A DNA stretch of 10,111 nucleotides from an uncultured Terrimonas sp. (GTDB lineage: Bacteria; Bacteroidota; Bacteroidia; Chitinophagales; Chitinophagaceae). Made by a program: the position numbers and the translations under genes. Every line of letters begins with the position of its first letter. Within the stretch, counting starts at the first letter, position 1. The notes beneath the pieces were generated by a model. That model saw nothing but the letters and a program-made list of their open reading frames with translations, searched no databases and was not told the DNA's origin. Location: positions 1-10,111 of the forward strand of contig CAMPJQ010000051.1 of NCBI GenBank assembly GCA_946886925.1, read 5' to 3'. Of this stretch, positions 1 to 6,314 are shown one piece after another.

Positions 1-628
1 CCAGTAATGCATAATTGGTGTTGCAATAGTGAAATGATCTGTCTGGTCTGGCTACCTGTAATTTATCTTTGTTGGTAACCAAAAATTGCAGAACATCTTC
101 ATTGTACACAATTCTTTTCCTGTCCCATCCCAACTGATCCATAACATGAACATAATTAGGCAGGCCGCTCCTGTGGTTCAATAAGGTTTTTACAGTAACG
201 CCTTCATAGGGAAATCCAGGCAGGTAAACAGATGCTTCATCGCCGATCTGTAATTTGCCCTGTTCCCAAAGTTTAAGTACAGCCATAGCTGTAAAAGTTT
301 TCGATACAGAAGCCAGGTGCAGGGCGCTGTTGGCATTCAGGGAATCTTTAGTACTTATATGGCCATAGCCGGCATATTTTTCAAAAATAATCTCACCTTT
401 TTTGGCTACAAGAAATTCTCCGCTGAAATGACTTCTCTCCAGTATATTTTCATAAAATTGTTCCGAAGCATTGTAGCAACGTTTAAATTCTGCTTCCGAA
501 ACCGCAGGTACATGCACCACAGAATCCTTTTCGGGAGGTAGCTGAGGCTTATTTTTTTTGATGGTGGAATAGTAACAACCGGGAGCAAAAAAAGAGATCA
601 GTAAAATATAATAAACAAAATTTTTCAT
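1..628 (-). CDS. Serine beta-lactamase-family lipoprotein, 5' part only (runs off the left edge)
   Basis: The reading frame starts at the ATG complementary to 626-628 and stays open for 209 codons to the window edge, so the C-terminal part is missing. The N-terminus is a lipoprotein signal: a short hydrophobic stretch (FVYYILLISFFAP) followed by Cys18, a relaxed lipobox typical of Bacteroidota, so the mature protein is probably membrane-anchored and faces the periplasm or cell surface. The catalytic SxxK motif of the class C beta-lactamase/penicillin-binding fold (PF00144 type) is at residues 107-110 (SVSK), within HLASVSKTFTAMAVLKL. The second motif YxN is at 201-203 (YCN, in YCNTNYALL). HRSGLPNY at 152-159 is also typical. 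The family includes esterases, D-aminopeptidases and true beta-lactamases; substrate cannot be told and resistance should not be assumed. It is divergent from serA, and only a poor -7 match (TGCCTTTC, 653-660) precedes it. Family call confident, function unknown. Confidence 0.85.
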   Translation of the reverse strand, partial: MKNFVYYILLISFFAPGCYYSTIKKNKPQLPPEKDSVVHVPAVSEAEFKRCYNASEQFYENILERSHFSGEFLVAKKGEIIFEKYAGYGHISTKDSLNANSALHLASVSKTFTAMAVLKLWEQGKLQIGDEASVYLPGFPYEGVTVKTLLNHRSGLPNYVHVMDQLGWDRKRIVYNEDVLQFLVTNKDKLQVARPDRSFHYCNTNYALL

Positions 629-669
629 CGGGATTGATTGGAAAAGAACGTTGAAAGGCAATTACTTAT

Positions 670-677
670 TATTTTCG
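670..677 (+). promoter_or_regulatory. Probable -7 promoter box of serA
   Basis: TATTTTCG matches the Bacteroidota -7 consensus TAnnTTTG except for one base (C for T). It ends 24 nt before the serA ATG, the same distance as at the other promoters in this window. A TTG at 651-653 lies 16 nt upstream and could serve as a short-spaced -33 element, which is weak support. Confidence 0.5.
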
Positions 678-701
678 CACTGCAATTTTACAAATAAAAT
701 T

Positions 702-1940
702 ATGAGTGACAAAAAACGGACCAGTTATCCAAAAGAAAAAATTAACATTTTATTGCTGGAAAACATTAGTGAACAGGCGGTACAAAATTTTAAAAAGGCT
801 GGATATACTTCTATAAAACGAATAGGCGGTGCTCTGCCGGAAAAAGAACTTATTAAAGAAGTTAAAGAAGCGCATCTGCTGGGCATTCGCTCCAAATCGC
901 AAATAACACCCGCAGTGCTCAATGCTGCCGGTAAGCTTCAGGCAATCGGTTGCTTTTGCATTGGTGTAAACCAGGTTAATCTTAACCAGGCTACAGCAAA
1001 CGGGGTATCTGTATTTAATGCGCCTTATTCCAATACACGATCCGTAGCCGAACTGGTTATAGGGCTTTCGGTTATGCTTATACGTCGTATTCCGGATAAA
1101 AATAAAGCCGCCCACGAAGGGAAATGGTTAAAAGACGCCAAAGGAAGTTATGAATTACGTGGTAAAACACTGGGCATTATTGGTTATGGAAATATTGGCG
1201 CGCAGGTAAGCGTATTGGCAGAAGCGTTGGGCATGAAAGTAATTTTTTATGATATAGTTACCCGGCTCCCCCTGGGTAATGCTCAATCCCGTAAGAGCAT
1301 GAAAGAGGTTTTACAGGAAGCCGATATTGTAACCCTTCATGTGCCGGAAACAGCACAAACAAAAAATCTCGTTAGTGCCTCAGTATTTAAGCATTTTAAA
1401 AAGGGATCTATTCTTATTAATTATGCACGTGGGCAGGTGGTAGACCTGGATGCTTTGGCTATAGCCCTGCAAAACAACCAGCTTTCAGGCGCAGCTATTG
1501 ATGTTTATCCTGTTGAACCTGAAAAAAACGGCGATGCATTTCACACGCCATTGCAAAATCTGCCGAATGTTATTCTTACTCCGCATATAGGTGGTTCCAC
1601 TGAAGAAGCGCAAACAAATATAGGGGAAGATGTAAGCCTGAAACTGATCAATTTTCTGGAAACAGGTGTTACTACCGGTTCGCATACTGTACCTGAACTG
1701 GCGCTGCCTTTGCAGGAGGGAGCGCACAGGATACTCCATATCCACAAAAATGTACCAGGTGTTTTATCCCAGATTAACACGCAGTTGTCTTCTCATCACA
1801 TTAACATCCTGGCACAGTATCTTAAAACCAATGATGAAATTGGATATGTAGTACTCGATGTAAATAAAAACCTTTCCAAAGAAGCAATGGCTTTGCTAAA
1901 AAGTATTAAAGAAACAATAAAGGTAAGAGTGTTGTATTAG
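702..1940 (+). CDS. serA: D-3-phosphoglycerate dehydrogenase with C-terminal ACT domain
   Basis: This is a 412-residue cytosolic enzyme that oxidises 3-phosphoglycerate to 3-phosphohydroxypyruvate with NAD, the first step of serine synthesis. It aligns by eye along its whole length with E. coli SerA (410 aa). Visible parts are the substrate domain (1-115), the Rossmann loop GYGNIG at 161-166 with Asp184 ending the next strand, and a catalytic set Arg243, Glu272 and His295 corresponding to E. coli Arg240, Glu269 and His292. The ACT domain spans about 343-412. His348, Asn350 and Asn368 match the E. coli serine-binding residues (His344, Asn346, Asn364), so L-serine feedback inhibition is likely. 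The ATG at 702 was chosen over an in-frame TTG at 651 because E. coli SerA starts at about this point and the 651 start would lie upstream of the promoter box. No serC is next to it here. No convincing T-run terminator follows. Confidence 0.95.
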   Translation: MSDKKRTSYPKEKINILLLENISEQAVQNFKKAGYTSIKRIGGALPEKELIKEVKEAHLLGIRSKSQITPAVLNAAGKLQAIGCFCIGVNQVNLNQATANGVSVFNAPYSNTRSVAELVIGLSVMLIRRIPDKNKAAHEGKWLKDAKGSYELRGKTLGIIGYGNIGAQVSVLAEALGMKVIFYDIVTRLPLGNAQSRKSMKEVLQEADIVTLHVPETAQTKNLVSASVFKHFKKGSILINYARGQVVDLDALAIALQNNQLSGAAIDVYPVEPEKNGDAFHTPLQNLPNVILTPHIGGSTEEAQTNIGEDVSLKLINFLETGVTTGSHTVPELALPLQEGAHRILHIHKNVPGVLSQINTQLSSHHINILAQYLKTNDEIGYVVLDVNKNLSKEAMALLKSIKETIKVRVLY

Positions 1941-2058
1941 AAGAGGTAAGTAGTGAGCTGTGAAATACTAACCCCCGGGTTAAGCAAGAATGTCACCTTT
2001 ACGTGGTTTTGCCCGTGCAATTTAATTTTTTCTACAATCATTCCAGCCCTCAGAACTT

Positions 2059-2078
2059 AAAAATAACCACGAAGTGGT
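2059..2078 (-). terminator. Second, distal hairpin downstream of groL
   Basis: A 5-bp stem (ACCAC 2066-2070 with GTGGT 2074-2078) closes a 3-nt loop. Read on the minus strand it is followed within a few bases by a T-run (complement of 2059-2063). It lies beyond the main groL terminator and looks like a backup stop. Confidence 0.45.
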
Positions 2079-2081
2079 AAT

Positions 2082-2112
2082 AAAAAAATCCCGCCTCTTT
2101 GCAGAAGCGGGA
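2082..2112 (-). terminator. Intrinsic terminator of groS-groL
   Basis: The stem pairs TCCCGC (2089-2094) with GCGGGA (2107-2112), continues through one C/A mismatch, and adds TCT/AGA (2096-2098 with 2103-2105) around a TTGC loop. On the minus strand it is followed at once by seven T residues (complement of 2082-2088). It begins 33 nt after the groL stop, a classical arrangement. For the convergent serA strand the flank is only moderately T-rich. Confidence 0.85.
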
Positions 2113-2145
2113 CTTATTATTATCCTTTGTTTTAAGAAAGTCAGA

Positions 2146-3783
2146 TTAATAACCCATTCCACCCATATCAGGAGCGCCATGATTATGTCCGGCTGCTTCT
2201 TCTTTCTTAGGTTTGTCGGCAATCACACATTCTGTAGTGAGCAACATACCAGCAATTGAAGCTGCATTTTCCAGTGCAATACGGGTAACCTTAGTAGGAT
2301 CAATAACACCGGCTTTGAACAGGTTTTCATATATCTCTGTTCTGGCATTAAAGCCGTAATCTCCCTTACCTTCTTTTACTTTTTGAACAACAATGCTACC
2401 TTCAATACCACTGTTGATAACGATCTGGCGAAGTGGTTCTTCAATAGCTCTTTTTACAATTGCAATGCCGGTCAGTTCATCTTCATTAAGTCCTTTGAAT
2501 TTTTCCAATGATTCGATAGCGCGGATATAGGCTACTCCACCACCTGGAACGATACCTTCCTCAACCGCAGCGCGGGTTGCATGCAAAGCATCATCCACAC
2601 GGTCTTTCTTTTCTTTCATTTCCATTTCTGTAGCAGCGCCAACCTGTAATACAGCCACACCACCGCTTAATTTAGCCAGGCGTTCCTGTAACTTTTCCTT
2701 ATCATAATCGGAAGTTGTTGATTCGATCTGTGCTTTGATCTGGTTAACACGGCCGGTGATATCTACTTTCTTGCCTTTACCACCAACAATGGTAGTATTG
2801 TCCTTATCAATAACTACTCTTTCTGCTCTTCCTAAAGAAGTAAGATCAACACCTTCTAATTTATGACCCATATCTTCGCTGATTACAGTACCAGCAGTAA
2901 GAATACCGATATCTGTAAGCATTTCTTTTCTTCTGTCGCCAAAACCAGGAGCTTTAACAGCAGCTACTTTAAGCGTACCACGTAATTTATTTACCACCAG
3001 GGTTGCCAGTGCTTCGCCTTCAAGATCTTCAGAAATGATCAGCAAAGGAGCGCCCTGCTGAGCTACTTTCTCCAGAATTTGAAGGATATCCTTCATGGTG
3101 CTGATCTTTTTGTCGTAGATAAGAATATAGGGTTTTTCCAGTTCAGCTTCCATTTTTTCGCTGTTGGTAACGAAATAAGGAGAAACATAACCCCGGTCGA
3201 ACTGCATACCTTCTACAACTTCTACCAAAGTTTCAGTACCGCGGGCTTCTTCAACGGTAATTACCCCGTCTTTACCCACTTTACCGAAAGCTTCAGCAAT
3301 CAACTTACCTATGGTTTCATCATTATTAGCAGAAATAGAAGCTACCTGCTGAATTTTTTTACTGTCGGAACCCACTGCCTGCGATTGTCCGCGCAGGTGT
3401 TCAACTACCTTTTCAACTGCTTTGGTAATACCGCGTTTCAAATCCATAGGATTAGCGCCGGCAGCAACATTCTTTAAACCTTCGCTGATAATAGACTGCG
3501 CCAGAACCGTGGCAGTAGTTGTACCATCACCTGCAATATCAGCAGTTTTGCTGGCTACCTCTTTTACCATCTGGGCACCCATATTTTCAATAGGATCTTC
3601 CAGTTCAATTTCTTTAGCTACAGTAACACCATCTTTGGTTACTGCGGGTGCACCAAATTTCTTTTCCAATACCACGTTACGTCCTTTGGGCCCCAGGGTA
3701 ACCTTTACCGCATTGGCAAGGATATCAACCCCTCTTTTCATTTTATTGCGGGCTTCAACTTCGAAGAATAATTGTTTTGCCAT
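2146..3783 (-). CDS. groL: 60-kDa chaperonin GroEL
   Basis: This 545-residue protein is the ATP-driven folding chamber subunit that forms a double heptameric ring with GroES in the cytosol. Recognition is unambiguous: [15 protein letters not shown] (27-41), the nucleotide-binding GDGTTTATV (85-93, Asp86 equals E. coli Asp87), the hydrolysis-associated Asp398 in [15 protein letters not shown] (396-410), and GGG at 414-416. Equatorial, intermediate and apical domains are all present, and length is close to E. coli (548). The C-terminus is not the long GGM repeat of E. coli but a short His/Gly tail ending [13 protein letters not shown]. Start is ATG at 3783. It follows groS by 84 nt with no TAnnTTTG box in the gap, so it is probably co-transcribed from the groS promoter and stopped at the hairpins just downstream. 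Confidence 0.98.
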   Translation of the reverse strand: MAKQLFFEVEARNKMKRGVDILANAVKVTLGPKGRNVVLEKKFGAPAVTKDGVTVAKEIELEDPIENMGAQMVKEVASKTADIAGDGTTTATVLAQSIISEGLKNVAAGANPMDLKRGITKAVEKVVEHLRGQSQAVGSDSKKIQQVASISANNDETIGKLIAEAFGKVGKDGVITVEEARGTETLVEVVEGMQFDRGYVSPYFVTNSEKMEAELEKPYILIYDKKISTMKDILQILEKVAQQGAPLLIISEDLEGEALATLVVNKLRGTLKVAAVKAPGFGDRRKEMLTDIGILTAGTVISEDMGHKLEGVDLTSLGRAERVVIDKDNTTIVGGKGKKVDITGRVNQIKAQIESTTSDYDKEKLQERLAKLSGGVAVLQVGAATEMEMKEKKDRVDDALHATRAAVEEGIVPGGGVAYIRAIESLEKFKGLNEDELTGIAIVKRAIEEPLRQIVINSGIEGSIVVQKVKEGKGDYGFNARTEIYENLFKAGVIDPTKVTRIALENAASIAGMLLTTECVIADKPKKEEAAGHNHGAPDMGGMGY

Positions 3784-3792
3784 AATTATAAC

Positions 3793-3821
3793 AATTTGAA
3801 AATTTGTGAATTTGTAATTTG
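3793..3821 (-). repeat. Four tandem CAAATT units in the groS-groL spacer
   Basis: AATTTG (minus strand CAAATT) occurs at 3793, 3801, 3809 and 3816, a period of 8, 8 and 7 nt. The array is AT-rich and ends 10 nt upstream of the groL start codon. It would sit in the mRNA immediately before the groL start. It may be low-complexity sequence or an unstructured ribosome landing region. Confidence 0.6.
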
Positions 3822-3867
3822 AAATGGAAATCGTCCCCGGTTTAGAGACAAACTGATTTTGCGTTCA

Positions 3868-4149
3868 TTATACGATCGCTAAAATGTCAGATTCTCTCAT
3901 AATGAGGTAATCAGCACCTTCAATCGTAATTTCAGTACCGGCATATTTACCATATAAAACGGTATCACCTGATTTTACACTTACCGGCTCATCTTTTTTG
4001 CCTGGTCCTGCTGCAACAACAGTTCCGCGCTGAGGTTTTTCTTTAGCGGTATCAGGAATAATAATACCACCGGCAGTTTTTTCTTCGGCAGCGGCGGGCT
4101 TCACAATCACTCTGTCATGGAGTGGAGTTACATTGAACTTTTTAGACAT
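3868..4149 (-). CDS. groS: 10-kDa co-chaperonin GroES
   Basis: This 93-residue protein is the lid of the GroEL chamber; a heptamer caps the ring and drives substrate encapsulation in the cytosol. The N-terminal signature is clear ([21 protein letters not shown], residues 8-28), followed by the GroEL-binding mobile loop (about 20-37, [16 protein letters not shown]). The rest of the beta-barrel is complete, including GTVVAAGPG (42-50), [14 protein letters not shown] (61-74) and the C-terminal [13 protein letters not shown]. Length matches the family. It is first in the operon ahead of groL. A consensus -7 box lies 56 nt upstream, and a perfect 9-N9-9 inverted repeat lies between box and start, suggesting heat-shock type control. 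The start codon is ATG at 4147-4149. Confidence 0.97.
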   Translation of the reverse strand: MSKKFNVTPLHDRVIVKPAAAEEKTAGGIIIPDTAKEKPQRGTVVAAGPGKKDEPVSVKSGDTVLYGKYAGTEITIEGADYLIMRESDILAIV

Positions 4150-4172
4150 AGTTAATAATTTTTTTGTGTTGG

Positions 4173-4199
4173 TTAAAGATTGGTTTTATAAATCTTTAA
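4173..4199 (-). promoter_or_regulatory. CIRCE-geometry inverted repeat at the groS transcription start
   Basis: TTAAAGATT (4173-4181) and AATCTTTAA (4191-4199) are perfect inverted copies separated by exactly 9 nt. This is the layout of the HrcA operator CIRCE (TTAGCACTC-N9-GAGTGCTAA), but only the outer TTA/TAA bases agree. It starts 6 nt downstream of the groS -7 box and ends 23 nt before the ATG, so it should span the transcription start and early leader. It could be a repressor operator, an RNA hairpin in the leader, or both. The binding protein is unknown. Confidence 0.6.
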
Positions 4200-4205
4200 G
4201 GCTGC

Positions 4206-4213
4206 CAAAGGTA
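4206..4213 (-). promoter_or_regulatory. -7 promoter box of groS-groL
   Basis: On the minus strand this reads TACCTTTG, an exact match to TAnnTTTG. A TTG (complement of 4236-4238) lies 22 nt upstream and is a possible but wide-spaced -33 element. The gap to the groS ATG is 56 nt, longer than at the other promoters here, and holds the inverted repeat. Confidence 0.65.
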
Positions 4214-4331
4214 AACGAATAATATGCCAAAGCGTCAAGCCCGGAAAAAATTTCATGTTTTGCTGATAATTGTAGGCCAAATCAAAAAGTTGGCAGCATT
4301 TGACGCAGGGCGGTATGCCAAATTTGCACAG

Positions 4332-4379
4332 CCTGTTAGGATTGCCAGGCAGCTAATTCAGCGCTGCAGACCTAACAGG
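4332..4379. repeat. REP-like inverted repeat upstream of the nusB promoter
   Basis: CCTGTTAGG (4332-4340) and CCTAACAGG (4371-4379) are perfect 9-bp inverted arms around a 30-nt centre. The centre holds its own 5-bp stem GCAGC (4349-4353) with GCTGC (4363-4367), so the element can fold as a long two-level hairpin. The arm resembles the CCTGTCAGG/CCTGACAGG inverted repeats I recall as scattered between genes in many Bacteroidota genomes. It ends 13 nt before the nusB -7 box. Confidence 0.55.
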
Positions 4380-4392
4380 TTTATAAATTCCC

Positions 4393-4400
4393 TATCTTCG
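4393..4400 (+). promoter_or_regulatory. Probable -7 promoter box of nusB
   Basis: TATCTTCG differs from TAnnTTTG at one base and lies 24 nt before the nusB ATG. No clear TTTG -33 element is visible at the usual distance; the upstream DNA there is the arm of the inverted repeat. Confidence 0.5.
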
Positions 4401-4424
4401 CCGCCGCATAATAAGTTCTTTAAG

Positions 4425-5345
4425 ATGATCAGCAGAAGAAATATCCGGGTTAAAGTAATGCAGACGCTGTATACCATTGATACAGCCGAAGACCAGAAAG
4501 ATAAAGCGAACAGGCTATTGGATAAACACCTGGAACAATCGCGGCAATTATTTGTTTATCTCCTTCATTTTATAATACAGGTGGCACGTTATGCCGAAAA
4601 GGATTCTCATAACAGGTCGTCCAAGCATTTGCCGACCGAACAGGATCTGAATGTAAATATTAAAATTGCAGGCAATGAACTGATCTGGAAAATTATGGAA
4701 GATCCGTCCTACCAGAAAGCCTGTAACGATATAAAACCTCAGCAATGGGATAATGCCAGTTTTATACGCAAAACATACCTGCAACTGGCTGAAACTGCTG
4801 TATATAAGGAATACATTGAGCTACAGGAACGCAATAAAAAATCAGAAAAAAATATCCTGGAATTTATCTTTACCGACCTCATGCTTCCCAATGATGATTT
4901 TATATCGGAAATGGAGGATACTTTTATTCACTGGGATGATGATGCGGAAATGATGAATCAGCTTATACTCAACTTTCTGCAAAAGCCTGTGAACTGCAAT
5001 TTCCAGGATATGCTGGGCGCCGAAAAAAGAAAATTTGCCAATGACCTGTTAGATGCAGTAATCAATAAGGAAGCCTACTGCATGGAATTGATAAAACCCA
5101 AATTAAAAAACTGGGATGCTGAAAGAATTGCCGTGCTGGATATGATTTTGATGCGCATGGGCGTATGCGAATTCCTGTATTTTGAAACCATTCCAACAAA
5201 AGTTACCATAAACGAGTATATAGACCTGGCCAAAGAGTACAGCACTCCCCAAAGCGGGCAGTTTGTGAACGGGCTATTAGATAACATCCATAAAGATTTG
5301 CTGGCGCAGGATAAACTGCATAAAATATCTTATAAAAAACCCTGA
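4425..5345 (+). CDS. nusB: Transcription antitermination factor NusB, long Bacteroidota form
   Basis: This is a 306-residue protein. NusB binds boxA RNA with S10/NusE and takes part in antitermination on rRNA operons in the cytosol. The C-terminal NusB fold is clear at about 203-290: FANDLLDAVI, WDAERIAVLDMILMRMGVCEF (230-250), then the hallmark IPTKVTINEYIDLAKEYS (256-273) and FVNGLLDNI (280-288). The first helix is also recognisable (RRNIRVKVMQTLYTID, 4-19). Between them sits about 180 residues of charged, helical sequence that the 139-residue E. coli NusB lacks. Such long NusB proteins are common in Bacteroidota. The ATG at 4425 was preferred over an in-frame ATG at 4224 because the extra 67 codons would read through the inverted repeat and the promoter box and show no NusB similarity. 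It heads a cluster with the DUF1573 gene and yajC. Confidence 0.9.
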   Translation: MISRRNIRVKVMQTLYTIDTAEDQKDKANRLLDKHLEQSRQLFVYLLHFIIQVARYAEKDSHNRSSKHLPTEQDLNVNIKIAGNELIWKIMEDPSYQKACNDIKPQQWDNASFIRKTYLQLAETAVYKEYIELQERNKKSEKNILEFIFTDLMLPNDDFISEMEDTFIHWDDDAEMMNQLILNFLQKPVNCNFQDMLGAEKRKFANDLLDAVINKEAYCMELIKPKLKNWDAERIAVLDMILMRMGVCEFLYFETIPTKVTINEYIDLAKEYSTPQSGQFVNGLLDNIHKDLLAQDKLHKISYKKP

Positions 5346-5387
5346 AATTAGTGGCGTTGATGAAGCCGGGATATACCTTCAAATGCA

Positions 5388-5395
5388 TACATTTG
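5388..5395 (+). promoter_or_regulatory. -7 promoter box of the DUF1573 gene
   Basis: TACATTTG is an exact TAnnTTTG match, 23 nt before the ATG at 5419. No TTTG is seen 19-21 nt upstream. It suggests the DUF1573-yajC pair can be transcribed independently of nusB. Confidence 0.6.
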
Positions 5396-5418
5396 CACCT
5401 TCAAAAGTATTTGCAATT

Positions 5419-5868
5419 ATGACAAAAAATCCTTTTTTACTGCTGGCTGTTTTTGGCATTGTATTTACAGCCTGCCAGTCTTCGGAAAACCAACCAGAGG
5501 AAAGCAATATTGCAGTTCAGGCAAACACACCTGCCAGCGAGCCTGCTGCCATTACTACCATTCAATGGCTTGATTCTACTTTTAATAAAGGTACTATTAC
5601 CGAGGGAGAAAAAATAGAGATCGTTTATCGTTTTAAAAATACCGGCGAAAAGCCGCTGATCATAAAAGATGTACGTCCATCCTGTGGCTGCACAGTAGCC
5701 GAAAAGCCGCTGGAACCAATTGCACCAGGTAAGGAGGGCAGCATTAAAGCCGTATTCGATAGTCAAAACAAACCCGGACCATCACACAAAACCATAACCG
5801 TAATTTCAAATACTCAGCCCGAGAGCTACGCATTAACCTTTAACGTTATTGTAAATAAAAAAAGTTAG
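5419..5868 (+). CDS. DUF1573-domain lipoprotein
   Basis: This is a 149-residue secreted lipoprotein. The signal peptide is MTKNPFLLLAVFGIVFTAC with the lipobox FTAC and lipidated Cys19, followed by a Ser/Glu/Pro/Ala-rich linker (20-45). Residues about 48-146 form a DUF1573 domain, a small immunoglobulin-like beta-sandwich: FNKGTITEGEKIEIVYRFKN (55-74), the signature RPSCGCT (86-92, Cys89 and Cys91), and the closing ALTFNVIV (138-145). The biochemical role of the family is not established. ATG 5419 was chosen over an in-frame ATG at 5383 because the signal peptide begins there and 5383 lies upstream of the promoter box. yajC follows after 23 nt, so the two are probably one transcript. The nusB-DUF1573-yajC order is, to my knowledge, common in this phylum. 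Confidence 0.88.
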   Translation: MTKNPFLLLAVFGIVFTACQSSENQPEESNIAVQANTPASEPAAITTIQWLDSTFNKGTITEGEKIEIVYRFKNTGEKPLIIKDVRPSCGCTVAEKPLEPIAPGKEGSIKAVFDSQNKPGPSHKTITVISNTQPESYALTFNVIVNKKS

Positions 5869-5891
5869 TCTTTACTATTTAAATCATACAC

Positions 5892-6224
5892 ATGAACAAT
5901 TATTTCGTTTTATTACAAAGTGGCGGAGGCAATGCACAAATGATGCAGATGATAATGCTTGTTGGTATTATTGCTGTGTTTTACTTCTTTATGATCCGCC
6001 CACAAACTAAAAAAGCAAAAGAAGCCAAAAACTTTCAAAGCAACCTGCAAAAAGGCGATAAAATAGTAACCATTGCCGGTATACATGGCAAAATTGATAA
6101 GATAGAAGACAGTACTATCCAGTTGGAAGTGAGTCCGGGAAGCTACCTGCGCATTGAAAAAAGCGCTGTAAGCATGGAATGGAGCAAGCAATTGAACAGT
6201 GGGGCTGCTGCCGACAAAAAATAG
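5892..6224 (+). CDS. yajC: Sec translocon accessory subunit YajC
   Basis: This 110-residue single-span inner-membrane protein is a YajC, which associates with SecDF next to the SecYEG channel. The N-terminus is short and periplasmic with a Gly-rich stretch, followed by one transmembrane helix at about 17-35. The family hallmark RPQ at 36-38 then marks the cytosolic face. The soluble part KGDKIVTIAGIHGKIDKIED (54-73) is the conserved YajC beta-domain, where GIHGKI stands in for the usual GGIhGkV-type turn. Length and layout match the family. It lies 23 nt behind the DUF1573 gene without its own -7 box and is followed 24 nt later by a strong terminator, so it ends the transcript. Confidence 0.93.
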   Translation: MNNYFVLLQSGGGNAQMMQMIMLVGIIAVFYFFMIRPQTKKAKEAKNFQSNLQKGDKIVTIAGIHGKIDKIEDSTIQLEVSPGSYLRIEKSAVSMEWSKQLNSGAAADKK

Positions 6225-6248
6225 CTTTTACGAAACCCCAGTTTCAGC

Positions 6249-6290
6249 ATCCGAAATCCGAATTTTAAAAGGATTTCGGATTTTTGTTTT
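6249..6290 (+). terminator. Strong intrinsic terminator after yajC
   Basis: ATCCGAAATCC (6249-6259) pairs perfectly with GGATTTCGGAT (6271-6281), an 11-bp stem around an 11-nt AT loop. It is followed by a T-rich tract (6281-6290, TTTTTGTTTT). It lies 24 nt after the yajC stop and separates the nusB-DUF1573-yajC cluster from coaE. Confidence 0.92.
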
Positions 6291-6314
6291 ACAACTACTA
6301 AAATTTAAAATGGA

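Noticed and set aside
651..701. TTG start of serA 17 codons upstream
   Set aside because: It precedes the probable -7 box, and E. coli SerA homology begins after ATG 702.
1969..1982. TAACCC/GGGTTA hairpin after serA as its terminator
   Set aside because: The loop is only 2 nt for the full stem and no T-run follows, so it is not a convincing intrinsic terminator.
3079..3799. Plus-strand ORFs of 132 and 125 codons opposite groL
   Set aside because: They lie antisense to GroEL coding sequence, have no domain and no promoter-like box; coding bias of groL explains them.
4224..4424. N-terminal extension of nusB from an in-frame ATG at 4224
   Set aside because: The 67 extra codons have no NusB similarity and pass through the inverted repeat and the -7 box; the recognisable NusB helix starts at ATG 4425.
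4150..4424. Canonical CIRCE or sigma-32 promoter for groESL
   Set aside because: No TTAGCACTC/GAGTGCTAA core and no CCCCAT-type -10 are present; only the CIRCE geometry is met, reported separately.
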